From assembly GCF_016583625.1 (NCBI RefSeq), contig NZ_NRRN01000003.1, positions 1-64,000 of the forward strand: a stretch of 64,000 nucleotides of DNA, read 5' to 3'. Positions 16,170-29,124 of this stretch are shown here, one piece after another (the first letter of the stretch is position 1; every line of letters begins with the position of its first letter). The DNA is from Halorhodospira abdelmalekii (GTDB lineage: Bacteria > Pseudomonadota > Gammaproteobacteria > Nitrococcales > Halorhodospiraceae). The translations under genes were made by a program, and so were the position numbers. Below the pieces are notes generated by a model. The model was not told where the DNA came from. It worked only from the letters and a program-made list of their open reading frames with translations, and did not search any database.

Positions 16170-17461
16170 CGCCGCAACCAGTCGATCAACTGCTGCAGCA
16201 GCCCAGGCCCGAGGCGAGCGCCGGTAAAGCGCGTATAGAGCCAGCCGAAGATCGCCTCGATGTCAGTGTAGTCGACCCGATGCACCCGCGGCTCGCCATC
16301 CTGCGAGCCGAGCTCACCGAGGTGCAGGGTCATCAGCTGCACCTGCTGCGGCTTCGGCCACGAGTCGAGAATGCGATGGGTGCGCGGCGCCATCAGGCGC
16401 ACGTAGTCTTCGCAGAGTTGACCGCGCAGCTCGGTATGGTGGCCGTACTCGGGGTGGCGGGCCTGCAGCCGCTGCAGCGACGACTCCGGCTTCGAGATCA
16501 TGATGCCGAGCGACATGCGATGGCGCGCCTCAGGGAAGTAGACATCGAGGAAAGTGACCAGATTCTGGAAGAGGACGTCGTTCTCATCGCCGTGATCGGG
16601 ATCGAGAATGAACATCAAGACGAGATTGATCTGATCGTTATCGAAGAGAGCCGCGACCGCTTCGACCAGATCGGGGTCGTGATCACGCTCGGCGATCACC
16701 CGCGCCATAAACTCACCAGAGACCTCGATCAGGCTCAGCTCGAGAGGGAGTTCGCGCCCCTGCAGCGGCTTGATATCGAAGGCGAGCTCGCGGATATCGC
16801 TCTCATCGACCGGGTTCGCCGGCGGGAACTTGCCCTGGTGCCAGAGGCGAATCCACTCATTGAAGGTGACCATCGGGTCCCAGCCCTGCGGGCTCCCGAG
16901 CGGGGCGATCCGCGGGTGGGCGTCAAACGGTCCAATATGGGTCAGGTAGTAGACTAGGAAAGATTGGAAGGTCGTCTTACCCGAGCCGGGAAAACCGAAC
17001 GAGAGCAGATAGTTCTCGGTCTGACCCGGGAAGCGGCGGCGCTGCTCGCGCACCCACTCCTCGACCGTTACCTCTTCGGCCGGCTCGGCAGTTTGCGCAT
17101 GCGCTTGGGCCTGCGCTCGTCCCGAGCCCCCTGGAGCTCCGCTGTAGGCCGCGCTGTGAGCCCCGCCGTGGGCCGCAGCATCGGCCCCGGCGCGATCGGC
17201 GTGCGCGCCGTACCCTCGCCGTCGCTCCCGTCCAGCCTCATCACCACGGTCGATCTCATCAAGATCGTCGACATCGATGATCTGGCTCTCATCGAAGCCG
17301 TCCCGCCGATACCCGCGCCCAGCCTCATCGACCTCGGCCAATTCGCCCTCGATCGTATCCTCCGCCCAGCGCGAACGTTCGCCACGCTCGGAGGAATCCT
17401 CCCAATCGGGATTGTCACGCGATTTGCGCAATCGCTTCCAGATCGCGTCCGCTCTCGCCAC
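16166..17461 (-). CDS. Divergent P-loop GTPase-like protein with disordered N-terminus
   Basis: 431 aa. Residues 1-130 are low-complexity: acidic, then Ala/Gly/His/Gln-rich. The NTPase domain starts near 148, with Walker A GFPGSGKT at 156-163. LIEVSGEF at 244-251 is where GTPases of this group carry a D-x-x-G-E motif, and a possible base-recognition segment MISKPE lies at 321-326. The arrangement is closest to TRAFAC-like GTPases of the DO-GTPase2 type used in multi-gene conflict systems, but the expected switch Asp is replaced by Glu-Val-Ser, so GTP specificity is inferred. GTG start with AGGGGG upstream. Neighbours are a membrane coiled-coil protein (38 bp before) and a coupled unknown gene. 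Confidence 0.8.
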   Translation of the reverse strand: MARADAIWKRLRKSRDNPDWEDSSERGERSRWAEDTIEGELAEVDEAGRGYRRDGFDESQIIDVDDLDEIDRGDEAGRERRRGYGAHADRAGADAAAHGGAHSAAYSGAPGGSGRAQAQAHAQTAEPAEEVTVEEWVREQRRRFPGQTENYLLSFGFPGSGKTTFQSFLVYYLTHIGPFDAHPRIAPLGSPQGWDPMVTFNEWIRLWHQGKFPPANPVDESDIRELAFDIKPLQGRELPLELSLIEVSGEFMARVIAERDHDPDLVEAVAALFDNDQINLVLMFILDPDHGDENDVLFQNLVTFLDVYFPEARHRMSLGIMISKPESSLQRLQARHPEYGHHTELRGQLCEDYVRLMAPRTHRILDSWPKPQQVQLMTLHLGELGSQDGEPRVHRVDYTDIEAIFGWLYTRFTGARLGPGLLQQLIDWLRR

Positions 17462-17499
17462 GAATTCACCCCCTACAGATTACGGTATCCAGCGACAGG

Positions 17500-18582
17500 T
17501 TACGGCGTTGCCACCCGCCCACGGCCACGCCAGCTCAGGCGCGACCCAGGCCGCCCCGGTGTTCGCCGCGGCTCCGGACGGAAGATCAGCCAAGCAAAGA
17601 GCACCGGTACAAAGTCGACAAAGAGCGCAAGTAGTGTCGTCACTGCCGTCACCCCCGGATTCGCCCGCTCGATAAAGCCATCGCGAATGCTCAAGGGGAT
17701 CTCACCGAGTTGATCGAGATCGGAGTGAATCCGCGCATGCTCAACCCGCAACGACTCCGGCAGCAGCACGTTGGCCTGGCGCTCGATCTCCGTCGACTGG
17801 TTGCGCAGCTCGGCGATGATCGCAAAGTCGCGCGTCTCGACGACCGCCCGCCGCCGCTCTTCATATTCACGTCGCAGCGCGGCGAGCGGATCGGCGTGCT
17901 CAGCGAGCAGGGCCTCGATCTGCTCGGCTAAGGCGCGGACTTCGTGATAGGTCGGATCGATACCGACCACGAAGGCCTCGCGCACGATCTCGCGATAGCG
18001 CTCAAACCACGCCTCGTTCTCCTCAGCACTGGCACCGACCGCCGGCACGGCCAAGTCGCTCACCCGCTCGCCGAGCAGGGCTTCGATCTCGGCCACATGG
18101 CTCCGACAGCGCTGTCCGCACCCCGGGCGCACCGGGTCGGTCAGCTGCTGCTGGATGTTGTGCAACTCGCGCTCCAGGGTGCGGCGCTCCTCCTGCACCT
18201 CAGCGACGACCGGATGCTCAGCGAGGGCACGTCGCGTCTGCGTCAAATCGTCGCGAAAGAGCCGAAACTGCTCGACAACCGTCCGCTCGGCGACGTCGCG
18301 CTCCATAAAGCTGGTGTAGAGGAAATTGTAGTTGCTCGCCCAGCTAAAGACGACCACTACCAGAAAAAAGGCGAGCGGCACCCACGGCCCGCGTCCCTCC
18401 AAGCGGTAGTGGCGAAACATCAAATCGGTAGCAAAGAGCAGGATACCGAGCAAAACGGCGAAGAAGAGCGTCAACTCCTGCAGATGGCTGTAGTAGCCGA
18501 AATAGGAGAGATAGACGCTGATCCCCACACAGATCGCCGCAGCCGCGATGTAGAGAATGGTATAGAGGTTGCGCCCTGTCAT
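17500..18582 (-). CDS. Four-TM membrane protein with extramembrane coiled-coil domain
   Basis: 360 aa, family not recognised. Three N-terminal membrane spans are seen (LYTILYIAAAAICVGISVY, LTLFFAVLLGILLFATDLMF, WVPLAFFLVVVVFSW). A charged helical region of about 200 residues follows, with coiled-coil heptads and a CGQRC pair, then a fourth span (VTTLLALFVDFVPVLFAWLIF) and a basic tail. The helical region lies between spans 3 and 4. The ATG at 18582 is preferred over upstream in-frame starts because it sits just before the first span. First gene of the three-gene operon with the GTPase-like protein, so it may be the membrane sensor or effector. Confidence 0.78.
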   Translation of the reverse strand: MTGRNLYTILYIAAAAICVGISVYLSYFGYYSHLQELTLFFAVLLGILLFATDLMFRHYRLEGRGPWVPLAFFLVVVVFSWASNYNFLYTSFMERDVAERTVVEQFRLFRDDLTQTRRALAEHPVVAEVQEERRTLERELHNIQQQLTDPVRPGCGQRCRSHVAEIEALLGERVSDLAVPAVGASAEENEAWFERYREIVREAFVVGIDPTYHEVRALAEQIEALLAEHADPLAALRREYEERRRAVVETRDFAIIAELRNQSTEIERQANVLLPESLRVEHARIHSDLDQLGEIPLSIRDGFIERANPGVTAVTTLLALFVDFVPVLFAWLIFRPEPRRTPGRPGSRLSWRGRGRVATP

Positions 18583-18657
18583 CAGTCTGGCCCCATCGAG
18601 CTGGAATCGATCGCGCCACCGCGTAGCGTACTGCGTACCACGTCCCGCTTGGCAGCA

Positions 18658-18745
18658 GCCCATCGACGGCAGCCCATCAAGGGCGACCCATCAAGAGCAA
18701 GCCATCAACGGCACCCCGTCTACGGCATTCCATCAGCAGCAACCC
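18658..18745. repeat. Degenerate 14-bp tandem repeat upstream of the GTPase operon
   Basis: About six imperfect copies of a 14-15 bp unit of the form CCATCAANGGCANC lie between the TolC gene stop and the membrane-protein start. They cover the interval in which an operon promoter or leader would be expected. Confidence 0.6.
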
Positions 18746-18764
18746 CGGTGGCCGAGCAATTCTA

Positions 18765-20507
18765 TCAAAACTCGCCGCCCAGATTGGCCTCGGCAGCGAA
18801 CGCATCGATGCCGCGGCGTGCCAACAGGGTACCGTCTAAGCGATAGAGCTCGATCAGCGCTTTACGATAATCGACCCATACCGCCTCCTCGTTGATTTGG
18901 CTCTCGAGCAGATCGCGCTGCGCCTGCACCACGGCGAAGGCGGTCGCCTGGCCGGCGCGAAAGCGCTCCTCCTCGGCGCGCACCCGCTCCTCTTGCGCCT
19001 CTCGGGTCGCGGCACTGGCCGCAATCTGCGCCTGTGCCCGCCGCAGCTCAATGTGGGCACTCTGGACGTCGTGGCGCACCAGGCGAGCGAGGTTGTGCAG
19101 ACTCAGCTCGGCCTGATCTCGCTGCAGCCGGGCCTGTTCGTGCTCGGCGCGGGGCACGCGGTTGGTCAAGGGACGCTCCAGGCGAACGCCGAGTTCGGCG
19201 TCGTAGCTCGGCCCGTCGAGCTCGCGCGGGGCCTGACTGAAGGAGTCAGCGTAGCCGCTGCGCCCGAGACTGACAAAGAGCTCCAAGCGCGGCAACAGGC
19301 CGTTGCGGGTCCGCGTCACTTGGAGCTGATCACGCTCCATCTGCAACCGCGCCTGCTCGATCTCCGGGCGCTGCTGCAGCGCCAGTGCCAGGTGCTCGCC
19401 GACCGGTGAAAGCTCGACCGGGGTGCGCTGCAGCCGACTGACGGCACGAATCGGGACATCGTCTTCAATCTGCTCCGGGGTTCCGCTCAGGCGCAGCAAC
19501 TCTAAGCGCTGCCGCTCCCGTCGACTGCGCGCATCGATCAGATCCTGTTCCCGCAGGGCGCGCTCGGCCTCGAGGGCAGGTAACTCGGTCGCCGCGAGAT
19601 CGCCGAGGCGGATGCGTTCGCGGGCCCGGCGGATCTCCTCCTCGGCGAGACTCAGCGACTCTTCGTAGATCGCAATCGCCCGATCGGCCTGCACAAAGTC
19701 CCAATAGGCCGTCTCGACATCGGCGATCAGGCTCGCGACAAAGCCACGCAGCTCGTGCTCTGACTCGAGCACGCCGAGCTCGGCGCGGCGGACATCGACC
19801 AGATTCACCTCACGCCCGCGCCCGCGCAGCAGCTGCTGCGTTAGCGTCAGCCCAATGCGCGTCGTGTGCAGCTCCTCGCTGCCGCCGCCAGCGGCCTGTG
19901 CTCCGGGACGATCGCCGCGCTGGGTCTCTTCAAAGCGCTGCGTCGCCGCCAATTCCCAATCTAACCCGAGCGGTAGACGACGCTGCACGCCGGCGGCGAA
20001 GGTCGCCTGATCGCGCTCAAAGTCGAAGCGCTCGCCCCTCCACGCATCGACCCGCTCCTCTCGGGCACGCCCATACCGCCCCTCGGCAAAGAGCTGAGTG
20101 GCAAAGGCGCCACGTTCGATCTCTTCGAAGGTGCCGGCTACCACCGGACCGAGCCGCTCGGCTCGCAGTGCCGGGTTGTGCTCGAGGGCGGAGAGCACCG
20201 CCGCCTCCAAGCTCAGCTCAAGCGGCTCAACCGCGGTCGCCGCTGCAGCTGCACCCTGCCCCGCGGCCCGTCCCGCGGCCGGCCTCGCAGCCTGTCCCGC
20301 AGCGGCCTGCCCCGCAGTGGCCGTCTGTCCCGCTGTAGCCTGCACCGGGGCCTGGGCGGTAGCCCCAGCAGCCCCAGCAGCCCCAGCAGCCAAGGGCGCG
20401 GCCGTCGCAACGCCTTTAAGGCCGTCAACGCCAACGACGCCACTGCCGACGAACAGTAAGGCGGCAGCAAGCACCACAGCGACTGGTTGGCTCCGCACCA
20501 TCGTCAC
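18765..20507 (-). CDS. TolC-family outer-membrane efflux protein
   Basis: 580 aa. A signal peptide (VAVVLAAALLFVGSGVVG) is followed by an unusually long Ala/Gly/Gln-rich repeat linker to about residue 90. The outer-membrane efflux domain comes next, with two repeated helical halves (LSLEAAVLSALEHNPALRA and LALALQQRPEIEQARLQME). It serves as the outer-membrane channel for the upstream RND pump. The GTG start at 20507 overlaps the permease stop; an ATG six bases later is an alternative. The linker is built of GC-rich short repeats and is absent from typical TolC proteins. Confidence 0.9.
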   Translation of the reverse strand: MTMVRSQPVAVVLAAALLFVGSGVVGVDGLKGVATAAPLAAGAAGAAGATAQAPVQATAGQTATAGQAAAGQAARPAAGRAAGQGAAAAATAVEPLELSLEAAVLSALEHNPALRAERLGPVVAGTFEEIERGAFATQLFAEGRYGRAREERVDAWRGERFDFERDQATFAAGVQRRLPLGLDWELAATQRFEETQRGDRPGAQAAGGGSEELHTTRIGLTLTQQLLRGRGREVNLVDVRRAELGVLESEHELRGFVASLIADVETAYWDFVQADRAIAIYEESLSLAEEEIRRARERIRLGDLAATELPALEAERALREQDLIDARSRRERQRLELLRLSGTPEQIEDDVPIRAVSRLQRTPVELSPVGEHLALALQQRPEIEQARLQMERDQLQVTRTRNGLLPRLELFVSLGRSGYADSFSQAPRELDGPSYDAELGVRLERPLTNRVPRAEHEQARLQRDQAELSLHNLARLVRHDVQSAHIELRRAQAQIAASAATREAQEERVRAEEERFRAGQATAFAVVQAQRDLLESQINEEAVWVDYRKALIELYRLDGTLLARRGIDAFAAEANLGGEF

Positions 20508-23500
20508 CTGTTAACCCCCCTTAGAGACGGTAGCGCCGCCCGGGGACGGGCGTGCGAGCGCGTATAGACGCGGGATTTTAAGCGGCTATGGAAGAGCGTA
20601 AAGACCAGCGGGATCACCACCAGGGTAATCAGCGTCCCGCTCAGCAGGCCGCCGAGCACAGCGCGCGCCATCGGGGCCTGCGCCTCAGCCCCCTCACCGA
20701 TCCCTAAGGCTAAGGGGGTCAGGGCCAGCCCGGTCGTCATCGAGGTCATCAGCACCGGGCGCAATCGACGTCGTCCGGCAATCAGCACCGCCTGCCGGGG
20801 CGGGGCGCCGGCGCGTAGGCTGCGATTGGCGCGATCGACCAACAAGATGCCGTTGTTCACCACCAGCCCGGCGAGCAGGATGATGCCGATAAACGACTGC
20901 GCATTGAGCGTCGTCCCGGTCAACCAGAGCATAAAGACGGCACCGACGCCGGCGAAGGGGACCGTGAACATGACGACTAAGGGGTTGCGCAGCGACTCAT
21001 AGAGCGAGGCCATGACCATGTAGACGAGCAAGACCGCGAGCAGCAGGGTGATGGTCAACTGTCGCAGCGCCTCGGCCTGCTCCTCGTACTCACCGCCGAT
21101 CCACCAGCCGTAGCCACGCGGCAGCGCCAGACCACTCAGCGCCTCACGCACATCGACGACCACCGAACCGAGATCGCGATCGGCGATATTCGCCGTAACC
21201 GTAGTCACCCGCTGCCGATCGCGGCGCTCGATAGTCAGCGGCGACTCGCCACTGCTGACCGTCACGACGTTGCGCAGACTGATCAACTCGCCATCGCGAC
21301 TCGGCACCGTCAAGTCGAGCAGCTCTTCGAGTTCGATGGTGTGGGCGCCGGCCAGGCGCACCCGGATATCGACCTCCTCACCGGCTTCGCGATAGAGACC
21401 GGCCCGCGCTCCGGCGACAGCGGCCTCAATGGTATCGGCGATGCGGGTCACTGAGACGTTCAGGTCGGCGGCCCGCACCCGGTCGATCAGCAGCTGCTCT
21501 TCGGGGGCCGAGTCATCGACGCTGAAAGAGGTGTCGGTGATGCCGTCGACACCGCCGATCGCTTCTTCGACGCGCTCAGCGATCTGATCGATCATCTCCC
21601 GCTGATGGCCAAAGACCGAGATGCTCAGCTCTTCACCGCCGGCGCCACCGGCGCCGCGCATCATCCGCATGCCGATATCGCGCACCCGCACTTCGGCCCC
21701 CGGGACGTTGCCGACGAAGGCCTCGCGCAGCGCCCGGGCGACATCGGCACTGCTGCGATCGCGCTCGGCGAGCGGCGCCAAGGTCAAATCGATGCGGCTG
21801 GTATTGCCGCCACCGACCCAGAACCCGCCTGTCCCGGTGCTCGAATCCCAGTGCCGCGCCTCCGGGACTTTCGCCGCCACCTGCTGCTCGAGAAGACGCA
21901 TGCGGGCGTCCATAAACTCCAGGCTGACCCCCGGCTCCCACTCGAAGGAGACGCGGATATCGCCCTCATCGGTCGCCGGCATCATCTCCGTCCCGAGACG
22001 CGGAAAGAGCGCTACGGCCAAGAAGACCAACGCCGCGGCGAGCACTAGGGTCGCCCCGCGCTGACTCATCGCTCCGGCCAGCAGCCGCCGATAACCACGC
22101 TCCAGGCCGCGATACCAGCGCGGCTGCGGCCGCCGCCCACTCTGCGGCAGGCGGGCGGCGAGCATCGGCACCACAGTAAAGGCGACCAGCAGCGAGGCAA
22201 CCAGGGCAAAGCCGACCACCCACGCCAGCTGCGCAAAGAGCGCCCCGGCCAACCCCTCCAGGAAGAGCAGCGGCAAGAAGATCGCCAGTGTCGTCAGGGT
22301 GCTCGCCGTCACCGCCGGCGCCACCTCTAAGGTCCCCTCGACCGCCGCCCGGTAAGCGGGCATCCCACGTTCGCGGCGCGCCAATACCGACTCGAGCACG
22401 ACGATGGCGTTATCGACCATCAACCCGACACCGAGCGCCATCCCGCCGAGCGTCATCAGGTTCAGGGTAAATCCGGCAAAGTAGATCAGCGCAAAGGTCG
22501 TGATCAGGGAGACCGGGATCGCCACCGCCGCCACGGCCGCGGCGCGCAGATCGCGCATAAAGACCAGCATCACCAGCAGCGCCAAGACCCCGCCGAAGAG
22601 GATCATGCGCCCGAGGTTGTGCATCGATCGCTCGATGTAGACGGCGGTATCCCGCACCACCACCAGACCGACTTGCGGCAACTCGGTGCGAATGCGCTCG
22701 ATCTCGGCACGCAGCGCCTGCGCCGTCGCGACGGTGTTGGCGTCGGTGCGGGCTCGCACCCCGAGCCGCACCCCCGGATCACCGTCGACCCGGATCCGAC
22801 GCGTCTCGCGGGCGTAGGTATCGCGCACCTCGGCGACATCGCCGAGACGGACCCGTGCCCCATCGTCGCCGCGGCCGACGACGAGCTGCGGCAGTGCATC
22901 GAGATCGCTCAGACGCCCCGGCACCCGCAGTCCGCGCTCGTAGCGATCGTCCTCGCGGCTGCCGGCGGCGACCTCGAAATCGGCATCGCGCAAGGCGTCG
23001 CGGACATCTTCGAGCGCCAAACCGGCCGCATGCAGCCGCCCACGGTCGACGGCGATCTCGATCTCGCGGGCCAAACCGCCCCAGATATCGACCGCACCGA
23101 CCCCGGGGATGCGCTCGAGGCGATCCTGGATGCGGTCCTCGGCTAAGGTGCGCAGCTCGATCGGATCGAGATCGGAGGCCAGCCCCAAGACCATAACCGG
23201 CCGATCGGACATATCGATAAAGCGCAAGCGTGGACGCTCGACCCCATCGGGCAGGCTCGGCATGACCCGGTCGATGCGCTCGCGGATGTCGTTTGCCGCC
23301 GCCTCCAGATCGGTCCCCCAGGCGAAGGAGAGCGTGACATCGCCCTGCCCCTCGGCCGAGATCGACTCGATGCGCTCGACCCCGGCGATCGGGGCAAGGG
23401 CATTCTCGATCCGCTCGACGACCTGCGACTCGACCTCCTGCGGGCCGGCCCCCTCGTAGGCTGTGGTGATGCGCACGGTCGGATAGTCGATCTGCGGCAA

Positions 23501-23608
23501 CAGATCGATCGGCAGACGATCGAGCGAGTTCAGCCCGAGCACGACCGCGATCAGCGTCACCATGACGGTGAAGACCGGTCGTCGGGCGCAGAAGGCCGCG
23601 AGTTTCAC
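20504..23608 (-). CDS. Efflux RND transporter permease (AcrB/HAE family)
   Basis: Inner-membrane proton-driven drug/solute exporter, 1034 aa, full length, with 12 predicted spans and two large periplasmic loops. Opening signatures are RRPVFTVMVTLIAVVLG and LPIDLLPQIDYPTVRI. The transmembrane-4 motif reads GGMALGVGLMVDNAIVVLE, so a single Asp stands where AcrB has two. MMPATDEGDIRV and the C-terminal GIILLAGLVVNNGILLVD are typical. Its start overlaps the adaptor stop by 4 nt. With the adaptor and TolC-type gene it forms a complete tripartite pump. The substrate cannot be read from sequence. Confidence 0.95.
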   Translation of the reverse strand: MKLAAFCARRPVFTVMVTLIAVVLGLNSLDRLPIDLLPQIDYPTVRITTAYEGAGPQEVESQVVERIENALAPIAGVERIESISAEGQGDVTLSFAWGTDLEAAANDIRERIDRVMPSLPDGVERPRLRFIDMSDRPVMVLGLASDLDPIELRTLAEDRIQDRLERIPGVGAVDIWGGLAREIEIAVDRGRLHAAGLALEDVRDALRDADFEVAAGSREDDRYERGLRVPGRLSDLDALPQLVVGRGDDGARVRLGDVAEVRDTYARETRRIRVDGDPGVRLGVRARTDANTVATAQALRAEIERIRTELPQVGLVVVRDTAVYIERSMHNLGRMILFGGVLALLVMLVFMRDLRAAAVAAVAIPVSLITTFALIYFAGFTLNLMTLGGMALGVGLMVDNAIVVLESVLARRERGMPAYRAAVEGTLEVAPAVTASTLTTLAIFLPLLFLEGLAGALFAQLAWVVGFALVASLLVAFTVVPMLAARLPQSGRRPQPRWYRGLERGYRRLLAGAMSQRGATLVLAAALVFLAVALFPRLGTEMMPATDEGDIRVSFEWEPGVSLEFMDARMRLLEQQVAAKVPEARHWDSSTGTGGFWVGGGNTSRIDLTLAPLAERDRSSADVARALREAFVGNVPGAEVRVRDIGMRMMRGAGGAGGEELSISVFGHQREMIDQIAERVEEAIGGVDGITDTSFSVDDSAPEEQLLIDRVRAADLNVSVTRIADTIEAAVAGARAGLYREAGEEVDIRVRLAGAHTIELEELLDLTVPSRDGELISLRNVVTVSSGESPLTIERRDRQRVTTVTANIADRDLGSVVVDVREALSGLALPRGYGWWIGGEYEEQAEALRQLTITLLLAVLLVYMVMASLYESLRNPLVVMFTVPFAGVGAVFMLWLTGTTLNAQSFIGIILLAGLVVNNGILLVDRANRSLRAGAPPRQAVLIAGRRRLRPVLMTSMTTGLALTPLALGIGEGAEAQAPMARAVLGGLLSGTLITLVVIPLVFTLFHSRLKSRVYTRSHARPRAALPSLRGVNR

Positions 23609-24879
23609 AGCGCCTCCATGAGGTCGCCGACGATCTCGACCTTCGCCTCATCACCGATCAAGTGCTGCCCAACAGTCACCACCCGCCCCCGCAGCTCGAT
23701 CGACTCGTCGTGTGGAACAACCGCCGTACGTCCATCGGCGCGCAGACCGGTCGTTACCGCGACCCGGCGCGCCCGCGGTGGGGCTGTCTCAGCGGCGTCA
23801 TCGCCGTCATCGGCATCGGTGGTATCGGCAGCGGTCTCGTTCGCAGAGTCCCCCTCCTCGATTAAGAAGATCACCGTCTCGCCACCGCGCCGACTCAGTG
23901 CTGCATCCGGCACCGTGACCACGTCCTCGGCCCGCCCCACGGTGACCGCGATACGGGCGAACATCCCCGGTCGCAGCACGCCTTCGGGGTTGGGCACCTG
24001 CAGCTCGACCCGTGCCTGTCGTGTGCCGGCCCGGAACAACGGGGCAATGCGCTCGATCTCAGCTTCGAAGTGGCGCTCCGGGTGGGCAGCCACTTGCAGT
24101 TGGGCGCGCTGCCCCGCTGCCAGACGGCCGTAGTCGCGCTCCGGGACGTGAACCACGGCGCGCAACTCGGAGAGATCGAGCAGCGAGAGCAGCGGCTCAT
24201 TGGCACTGACCGTAGCCCCGGGGTCGACAAAGCGCTCGGCGACGACCCGTGCCTCCCCTTCGTCGGCCTCCCAGTCGGCGCGCACCTCGGTAAAGGCCAG
24301 ACGAATATTGGCAGCACTGAGGGCCGCCTGCCGCTGTGCGATGCGGGCGTGGGCCAGCTGCTCACGGCTCTCATCGATCGTGACTTGGGCTTCGGCAGCC
24401 TCCAGCTCGGCCCGGGTTGCGATCTGCCGCTCGCGCAGCTCCTCGACCCGCGCCAAATCGCGGCGCGAGCGCTCAAGGACGGCTTGCGCCTCGGCCAAAT
24501 CGGCACGCGCCACCGCCAGCTCCGCATCAGCCTGAGCGACCTCTTGCTCGATCTCCCGTCGATCGAGACGGGCCAGCAACGCACCGCGCTCGACGACATC
24601 GCCGATGCGCACCGGAAGTGACCGGAGCTCACCGCCGACTTTAGCGGCGACGTCGTAGCGCACACGCGCCTCCAGGCTGCCGTCAAGGCGGCGGATATCG
24701 ACCAAGTCGCGCCGCTCAATGGTGCCGACTTCGACCGCCACCGCGGGCGCACCGCGCTCCCGCGAAGGGCCGCTCTCCGACTCTGGATTGAGATAGAGTG
24801 CCAGCGCAACACCCAGCACCCCCACCGCGAGCAACCAGACCGCGTAGCGGCGGAAGGCTCGCACCACTGCTCCGTTCAT
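23605..24879 (-). CDS. Efflux RND transporter periplasmic adaptor subunit (MFP)
   Basis: Membrane fusion protein of about 424 aa that bridges the RND permease to the outer-membrane channel. An N-terminal anchor (YAVWLLAVGVLGVALALYL) is followed by a lipoyl half-motif (RYDVAAKVGGELRSLPVRIGD) and a long coiled-coil hairpin (AEAQAVLERSRRDLARVEEL). The second lipoyl half and beta-barrel follow (VSANEPLLSLLDLSELRAV, GVLRPGMFARIAV). A short acidic insertion (ETAADTTDADDGDDAAE) sits near residue 355. The ATG at 24879 has AGGAA upstream; the frame is open further to 24924. Confidence 0.92.
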   Translation of the reverse strand: MNGAVVRAFRRYAVWLLAVGVLGVALALYLNPESESGPSRERGAPAVAVEVGTIERRDLVDIRRLDGSLEARVRYDVAAKVGGELRSLPVRIGDVVERGALLARLDRREIEQEVAQADAELAVARADLAEAQAVLERSRRDLARVEELRERQIATRAELEAAEAQVTIDESREQLAHARIAQRQAALSAANIRLAFTEVRADWEADEGEARVVAERFVDPGATVSANEPLLSLLDLSELRAVVHVPERDYGRLAAGQRAQLQVAAHPERHFEAEIERIAPLFRAGTRQARVELQVPNPEGVLRPGMFARIAVTVGRAEDVVTVPDAALSRRGGETVIFLIEEGDSANETAADTTDADDGDDAAETAPPRARRVAVTTGLRADGRTAVVPHDESIELRGRVVTVGQHLIGDEAKVEIVGDLMEAL

Positions 24880-24927
24880 GGATTGATTCCTGCTACTGAT
24901 CGGACGAAAGGCGGGATTCGGCAACCG

Positions 24928-28868
<3,941 letters not shown>

Positions 28869-28988
28869 GGCGTCGCTCCCCCTTCAGAATGCAGCGATGC
28901 AGCCGCGGTGAGGCGGCCTCCAACGTGCGGTCGCTTCAGCACGTCCCCGCGCGAGGTGGTTCTCCGCGAGGCCCCTCCTGGCCAACAC

Positions 28989-29018
28989 CTAGGCAACTTT
29001 TCGGTAATCTCTAGGCAA
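28989..29018. repeat. CTAGGCAA direct repeat, two helical turns apart, upstream of zipA
   Basis: CTAGGCAA occurs at 28989-28996 and 29011-29018 (22 bp spacing) in the 256-bp gap between smc and zipA. The spacing places both on one DNA face, as for a dimeric regulator. No -10/-35 pair is convincing there, and nothing else is visible in this gap. Confidence 0.35.
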
Positions 29019-29124
29019 TTCCCCGATCCCTTCTGGCCCACCTCTGGGCCACGGAACTGTCAGCCATCGGCATAGGGTACTAAGCCTGCCGAACCCATGG
29101 CCATGGCTGCGGCCGCAATTGCCA

